A DNA stretch of 10,146 nucleotides, taken from contig DATCIA010000011.1 in the NCBI GenBank assembly GCA_036508075.1, positions 1 through 10,146 of the forward strand. Direction: 5' to 3'. This DNA comes from PALSA-660 sp036508075 (GTDB taxonomy: Bacteria; Actinomycetota; Coriobacteriia; Anaerosomatales; PALSA-660). The notes beneath the pieces were generated by a model. The model was not told the DNA's origin and searched no databases. It saw only the letters and a program-made list of their open reading frames with translations. This document shows positions 6,770-10,146 of this stretch, piece after piece; position 1 is the first letter of the stretch; each line of letters starts with the position of its first letter. The position numbers were made by a program, and so were the translations under genes.

Positions 6770-6851
6770 CCTGCTTTGACGCACGAGATGACTATACGGT
6801 TCAAAGCCCCGAGCGACCCCGTGCCGATGTGGAGATTCAGAGGAGTATCCG

Positions 6852-7523
6852 ATGGCTCACACCCGCAGCGTGTTCGACGTCATCGGCCCGGTGATGATCG
6901 GCCCGAGTTCTTCGCACACCGCAGGCGCCGTGCGTCTGGGCCGCTTGGCCCGAGCGGTCTTCGGCGAGCAACCGGCACGCGCCCGGATCACGTTGCACGG
7001 ATCGTTCGCCTCCACCGGCCACGGACACGGCACCGACCTGGCGCTCGTCGCCGGACTGCTGGGGATGGCGCCGGACGACGTGCGCATCCGCACGGCCGAC
7101 GCCGAGGCCCGCAGCGCGGGCATGGACGTCGCCTTCGCCGAGGCCGACCTGGGCGAGGTACACCCGAACACGGCGCGCCTCGAACTCTCGTCTGCCGACG
7201 GCCGGACCGTCACCGTCCAGGGCTCTTCGACCGGTGGCGCGGACGTCGTTCTGACGGCCATCGACGCGTTCGACGTCACCATAACCGGGGAGCTTCCCGT
7301 CCTCGTCGTGGAGCACAAGGACCAGCCCGGGGTCATCGCGTCGGTCTCCGCGGTGCTCGCCGAGTACGGAGTCAACATCGCCGGCATGGAGGTGTCGCGT
7401 GAGAAGCGCGGCGCCCGCGCCCTGATGGTGATGGAGACCGACCACTCGGTCCACTCCGCTGCCCTGGCCGCCGTTGCGGCCGGCGACGGCGTCACGAGCG
7501 TCCGCTCGATCCCCGCGGTCTAG
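6852..7523 (+). CDS. sdaAB: L-serine dehydratase (ammonia-lyase), iron-sulfur type, beta subunit
   Basis: 223 residues, the usual length for a stand-alone beta subunit. The start is fixed by AGAGGAG at 6839-6845, six bases before the ATG. The N-terminal family signature IGPSSSHTAGA is at 16-26, followed by HGSFASTGHGHGTD around 50-63 and the HPNT motif near 105. Residues about 146-216 are an ACT domain (VVEHKDQPGVIASVSAVL), which senses serine or mediates subunit contacts. The enzyme converts L-serine to pyruvate and ammonia in the cytosol. The catalytic [4Fe-4S] cluster is held by the alpha subunit SdaAA, normally encoded next door; here the next gene downstream is antisense and a probable sdaAA begins at 10062. 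The stop codon shares a CTAG with the stop of the opposite-strand zinc-ribbon gene. Confidence 0.92.
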   Translation: MAHTRSVFDVIGPVMIGPSSSHTAGAVRLGRLARAVFGEQPARARITLHGSFASTGHGHGTDLALVAGLLGMAPDDVRIRTADAEARSAGMDVAFAEADLGEVHPNTARLELSSADGRTVTVQGSSTGGADVVLTAIDAFDVTITGELPVLVVEHKDQPGVIASVSAVLAEYGVNIAGMEVSREKRGARALMVMETDHSVHSAALAAVAAGDGVTSVRSIPAV

Positions 7524-7756
7524 CCGAGTTCCTCGCGTCGCACGCAGGACCGCGAACCGCACGACGCGCACGATCCTCCGCACGCGGCGATCACGAGCCC
7601 GTTGCATCTCGGGCACCGGATCGCCCCCGGGCCTATCGCCAGCCCGCACTTCGGACACGCGAGCTGCGCGGGCGTCTCCGCCCACACGTCCTCGTCGAGC
7701 ACGCTGCGGTCGATGCCCTCATAGCGCTCGTTCGGGTCGGGCTTCTCCGCGGTCAT
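7520..7756 (-). CDS. Small double zinc-ribbon protein translationally coupled to feoB
   Basis: 78 residues. The ATG (7756-7754) overlaps the feoB TGA by one base (TGATG), so it is coupled to feoB translation. Residues 1-30 are acidic and polar with no membrane segment. The second half holds eight cysteines: CPKCG at 34-38 and CPRCN at 48-52 make a classical zinc ribbon (C-x2-C-x10-C-x2-C), and C59, C63, C66 and C71 could form a second site. It ends with a short charged tail. It is not FeoC (a winged-helix protein) and not the short membrane-bound Cys-rich FeoB-associated protein of Firmicutes. It might bind zinc or iron, or act as an adaptor or regulator for FeoB. No function is known to me. 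The ribbon and the coupling are seen directly; the role is inference. Confidence 0.8.
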   Translation of the reverse strand: MTAEKPDPNERYEGIDRSVLDEDVWAETPAQLACPKCGLAIGPGAIRCPRCNGLVIAACGGSCASCGSRSCVRREELG

Positions 7757-9609
7757 CAGGTCCCTCCCAACAGCGCGATCACACGGGCGACGATTCCCCC
7801 GAGCAGGAAGGCAAGCCCCACCGAACCGACCACGAGCCCGACCAGGTAGCGCCAACCGCGCTCCTTCAGGATGACCATCACGCTGGCGATGCACGGCACG
7901 AAGAGCGTGATCGTGACCATCGCCACGAGCAGTTGCGAGTCCGTCAGGTGCATGGTGAAGAAGCCCGCCGCCCCGAAGTCGCGGCGCACGAACCCCATGA
8001 CGAACGCGGTCGCCGCCTGGGGAGGCAGCCCGAGCCAACCGACGGTCAGCGGGCGCGCGATGACCTGGATCCAGTCCAGCGCCCCGGTGACCTGCAGCGT
8101 CGAGATGAGCAGCGCGCCGACGAGGAAGAAGCCGGCCACCTCGCCCATGAAGTTCCAGACCTTCAGGCCCGACTTGCGTGCGACGTTGCCGAGACGAGGG
8201 AGACGCAGCGTGGGCAGGTCGATCAGAAGCGCCGTCGACTCGCCCGGTGTGATCTTCGCGAGCACGGTGCCCACGGCCACGAAGATGGCGATGAGGATGC
8301 CGAAGTACGCGAGCGAGTCGTACCAGACCACGCGGGTCATGAGCGCCGCGATGACCGCGATCTGAGCGGAACACGGAACGGCGATGGCCATCAGCGCCGT
8401 GGCGATGAACCGCTCGCGCTTGCTGCCGAGGATACGCGTGGTCAGCGTTCCCATCGTCACGCAGCCCAGCCCCAGGATCAGCGGGATCACCGCGCGGCCG
8501 TTGAGCCCGAGCGACGTGAGCGCACGGTCCGCGAGCGCCGCGATGCGCGGCAGGTATCCGGAGTCCTCCAGGAGCGAGAGCAGCAGGTAGAAGCCGGTGA
8601 CCAGGGGGAGGATGACACCGATCAGGTAGGTCGGGGTCATCGTGAGCACGCCGAACTCCCCGGCGAGGAACGTGAACACCGTGCCGCCGGGCGCGGCCAC
8701 GTGCGCGAGCGTGCCGCGGACCAACGGCACCCAGTAGGAGTTCATGAAGCCCTCGGTGAAGCCGACGACCTTGCCGGCGATCAACACGCCCAGGACCTCG
8801 TACATCACGAACAGCAGCGCCGCGAGCATCGGTATGCCGGTGAGCGGCTGCATCATCCACACCGAGAGCTTGGCCTTCAGCGAGGCGCCCCTGGTCTCGG
8901 CGCGCACGACGTGACCGACCAGATCGTTCACGCGGACCCGACGGCGGGTGTAGATCTCGTCGCGCAGGCCGCCGGGCGCCACGGCGTTGCGGCGGGCCAC
9001 GACCTCGTCGCCCTCTAGCACGAGCAGACCCTCCGCGCGACTCTCGGCGTGCGCGGCGGCCTCCTGAAGCGCCTCGTAGAGTTCCGGATCGGCATGGCCG
9101 GGGCGCGCGTGCGCGATGGCGGCCTTGAGCCGCTCGATCCCCTCGCCCTTGACCGCCACCGTCTCGACCACCGGCACACCGAGCAGGTCCTCTAGCAGGT
9201 CGCGATCGACGGCCACACCCTCGCGCCGCGCCTCGTCGGCCATGTTCAGCGCCACGACCATCGGGATGCCCATGTCCGCGAGCTGCAGCGTCAGGAACAG
9301 GTCGCGCTCGAGGTGGACCGCATCCACGACGTTGACGATGCGTGACGCGCCCAGGACGACGTCGCGAGCGACGGTCTCCTCCTCGTTGAAGGACGAGACG
9401 CCGTAGATGCCCGGGGTGTCGACGACGTCGACGTCGCCCATGCGACCCCGGGTGATCTCGACCGTGGTGCCCGGGAAGTTCGAGACATCGACGTAGGTGC
9501 CGGTGAGCGCCCCAAAGACCACCGACTTCCCAACGTTGGGATTGCCGACCAGAATGACAGCGCCCTCGCGGATTCCGAGGGCGTCGAAGGCGGGAGCGCA
9601 GTGGGCCAC
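7756..9609 (-). CDS. feoB: Ferrous iron transport protein FeoB
   Basis: 617 residues from a GTG at 9609-9607. GAGGGG (9623-9618) lies eight bases upstream and the feoA stop only two, so I prefer this start to an ATG in the longer frame, which runs antisense-like through feoA. The N-terminal G domain shows G1 GNPNVGKS (22-29), the switch region VSNFPGTT (42-49), G3 DTPG (64-67) and G4 NMAD (122-125). A helical spacer follows, then a polytopic membrane domain with the two Gate motifs: C383 (LGCVTMGTLTTR) with C413 (VPCSAQ), and C573 (FVPCIAS). The signature GFVRRDFGAAGFF is near the C-terminal side. FeoB drives Fe2+ uptake across the inner membrane. It is slightly shorter than many FeoBs because its G domain begins almost immediately. 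It lies between feoA and the zinc-ribbon gene in a single operon. Confidence 0.95.
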   Translation of the reverse strand: MAHCAPAFDALGIREGAVILVGNPNVGKSVVFGALTGTYVDVSNFPGTTVEITRGRMGDVDVVDTPGIYGVSSFNEEETVARDVVLGASRIVNVVDAVHLERDLFLTLQLADMGIPMVVALNMADEARREGVAVDRDLLEDLLGVPVVETVAVKGEGIERLKAAIAHARPGHADPELYEALQEAAAHAESRAEGLLVLEGDEVVARRNAVAPGGLRDEIYTRRRVRVNDLVGHVVRAETRGASLKAKLSVWMMQPLTGIPMLAALLFVMYEVLGVLIAGKVVGFTEGFMNSYWVPLVRGTLAHVAAPGGTVFTFLAGEFGVLTMTPTYLIGVILPLVTGFYLLLSLLEDSGYLPRIAALADRALTSLGLNGRAVIPLILGLGCVTMGTLTTRILGSKRERFIATALMAIAVPCSAQIAVIAALMTRVVWYDSLAYFGILIAIFVAVGTVLAKITPGESTALLIDLPTLRLPRLGNVARKSGLKVWNFMGEVAGFFLVGALLISTLQVTGALDWIQVIARPLTVGWLGLPPQAATAFVMGFVRRDFGAAGFFTMHLTDSQLLVAMVTITLFVPCIASVMVILKERGWRYLVGLVVGSVGLAFLLGGIVARVIALLGGT

Positions 9610-9611
9610 GC

Positions 9612-9908
9612 CTACGTCCCCTCGATCACACGGCGGACGTCGATCAGCTTGGCCAGCTCGCGCCCGACTGCGATCTCCTGTCGGCCGCTGCGAAGGACGA
9701 TGGGCCCGGCCGGGATGCGCGCGGTGCAGTGCACGCACGCGCCTTCAGCCATGCCGAACCTCAGTGCGGTCACGCGAGCCCCCGCGTCGCCGACTCCGGT
9801 GACGACGAAGTGCTGCCCGGCGCGCGCATCGGCCAGCGTGCAGGTCGCGCAGATCGCCTGCTGCACCTCGGCGACGGCTGTCTCAATCTGTTCGGCGGGC
9901 TTCATCAT
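9612..9908 (-). CDS. feoA: FeoA-type SH3-like protein with two CxxC motifs
   Basis: 98 residues, starting at one of two adjacent ATGs (9908 or 9905); the ribosome site is weak (GGA, about 8 bases upstream). Residues about 25-95 match the FeoA SH3-like fold, with LADARAGQHFVVTGV, a central LRFGMAEG (49-56) corresponding to the conserved LG(M/L)xPG turn, and a C-terminal strand IAVGRELAKLIDVRRV. FeoA binds FeoB and supports Fe2+ uptake from the cytosolic side. The oddity is four cysteines as CxxC pairs, C20/C23 in an N-terminal extension and C58/C61 right after the central turn; E. coli FeoA has none. They could together hold a metal or an Fe-S cluster. The gene is first in the operon, two bases before feoB, under a DtxR-like operator. 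Confidence 0.88.
   Translation of the reverse strand: MMKPAEQIETAVAEVQQAICATCTLADARAGQHFVVTGVGDAGARVTALRFGMAEGACVHCTARIPAGPIVLRSGRQEIAVGRELAKLIDVRRVIEGT
9618..9623 (-). promoter_or_regulatory. Ribosome site deciding the GTG start of feoB
   Basis: GAGGGG on the minus strand, inside the last codons of feoA, is eight bases before the GTG at 9609. Spacing and strength make this the most likely feoB start. Confidence 0.7.
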
Positions 9909-9938
9909 CGTATCCAGGTCCGGCTCTCATCCACTGAC

Positions 9939-9952
9939 TTAGTATCTACTAA
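9939..9952 (-). promoter_or_regulatory. DtxR/IdeR-like operator of the feo operon
   Basis: TTAGTATCTACTAA is an inverted repeat with perfect six-base arms around TC. With the next base it reads TTAG-N6-CTAAC, the same spacing as the core of the DtxR/IdeR iron-box consensus (TTAGGTTAGGCTAACCTAA). It covers a -10-like GATACT on the minus strand (9946-9941), so a bound metal-loaded repressor would block feoAB transcription. It is 31 bp before the feoA ATG. A further half site ACTAAC lies at 9971-9976. The repressor gene is not in the window. Confidence 0.6.
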
Positions 9953-9957
9953 CTACT

Positions 9958-9972
9958 GTGCATGGCATACAC
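9958..9972. repeat. Second imperfect palindrome in the feoA control region
   Basis: GTGCATGGCATACAC is an inverted repeat with six of seven paired positions around a central G. It begins five bases after the operator. It may be a second protein-binding site or, with the ACTAAC that overlaps its end, part of an extended repressor footprint. Confidence 0.4.
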
Positions 9973-10020
9973 TAACCCGCCCCGCCCCGCAGGTCAAGCC
10001 CCACTGGCGCTCGGCGGCGG

Positions 10021-10029
10021 TGCTACCAT
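10021..10029 (+). promoter_or_regulatory. Candidate extended -10 for the right-end gene
   Basis: TGC-TACCAT fits an extended -10 element (TGn followed by TAnnnT) and lies 32 bases before the ATG at 10062. There is no recognisable -35. Confidence 0.35.
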
Positions 10030-10061
10030 CGACCGCGGCCCGCTCATACACGGAGGAAACC

Positions 10062-10146
10062 ATGGGATACGCCAACCTGACCGACCTGCTCGAAGCCGCC
10101 GACTCCTGCGGTTCGATCGGAGAGGCCGTCGTCGCACTGGAGTGCG
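10062..10146 (+). CDS. sdaAA: Probable L-serine dehydratase alpha subunit, N-terminal fragment
   Basis: Only 28 codons are in the window. A clear GGAGG (10052-10056) precedes the ATG by five bases. The visible segment, with NLTDLLEAAD (5-14) then IGEAVVALE (19-27), follows the spacing of the N-terminus of known alpha subunits: B. subtilis SdaAA, as I recall it, starts with a short lead, a VKELIEI helix and then an ISDVMIAQE segment. The alpha subunit carries the catalytic cysteines and the [4Fe-4S] cluster that removes ammonia from serine, and it would be the missing partner of the sdaAB at 6852-7523, in the same orientation. The catalytic part is beyond the edge, so the call rests on one helix pattern plus genomic context. 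Confidence 0.55.
   Translation, partial: MGYANLTDLLEAADSCGSIGEAVVALEC

Noticed and set aside
7474..9018. Plus-strand open frame of 514 codons opposite feoB.
   Set aside because: The product is an Arg/Glu/His-rich shadow of feoB, which itself carries all FeoB signatures.
9610..9738. Longer FeoB starting at an ATG at 9738.
   Set aside because: This part overlaps feoA in another frame and reads as Arg/Pro-rich shadow; the GTG at 9609 has a good ribosome site.
9947..9975. TTAGTG-17-TTAGTA as a promoter for feoA.
   Set aside because: Spacing is right, but the hexamers match the consensus poorly; the TTAG elements are better explained as repressor half sites.

Overview
The window is high-GC DNA with closely packed genes on both strands. 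It reads like a high-GC, probably anaerobic actinobacterium. The tandem PafB/PafC-type WYL regulators point to Actinobacteria. Ferrous iron uptake (FeoA/FeoB) and an oxygen-sensitive two-subunit iron-sulfur L-serine dehydratase point to an anaerobe. Class Coriobacteriia or a relative is my best guess, but I see no rRNA or other marker that settles it. No mobile element, tRNA, rRNA or CRISPR array is visible.

Layout. (1) 1-444, minus: the first 148 residues of an uncharacterised multi-pass membrane protein that runs off the left edge. (2) 445-820: a divergent intergenic region with candidate promoters and two strong hairpins, one of which looks like a minus-strand terminator with no gene to serve. 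(3) 821-3098, plus: a three-gene unit, pafB-pafC (8-bp overlap) followed by a 106-residue cysteine-rich protein. (4) 3112-6036, minus: a DinG-type repair helicase with an N-terminal DEDDh exonuclease domain, convergent with the pafBC unit. (5) 6053-6085: a hairpin directly before dinG, then 6108-6662, minus: a small membrane-anchored extracytoplasmic protein with a good sigma-70-like promoter. (6) 6852-7523, plus: sdaAB, the beta subunit of L-serine dehydratase. (7) 7520-9908, minus: feoA-feoB plus a 78-residue zinc-ribbon protein whose start overlaps the feoB stop. (8) 9909-10061: the divergent feoA/right-end control region, with a DtxR/IdeR-like palindrome. (9) 10062-10146, plus: the first 28 codons of a protein that looks like SdaAA, the catalytic alpha subunit of the same serine dehydratase.

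How the genes fit together. PafBC activates a LexA-independent DNA-damage response in mycobacteria, so a DinG repair helicase next door is coherent. On the right, the serine dehydratase needs a [4Fe-4S] cluster, and its two subunit genes appear to flank an antisense ferrous-iron uptake cluster. The least explained items are three small cysteine-rich elements: the 106-residue protein behind pafC, the 78-residue protein behind feoB, and a FeoA carrying two CxxC motifs. The orphan terminator at 672-703 is also unexplained.
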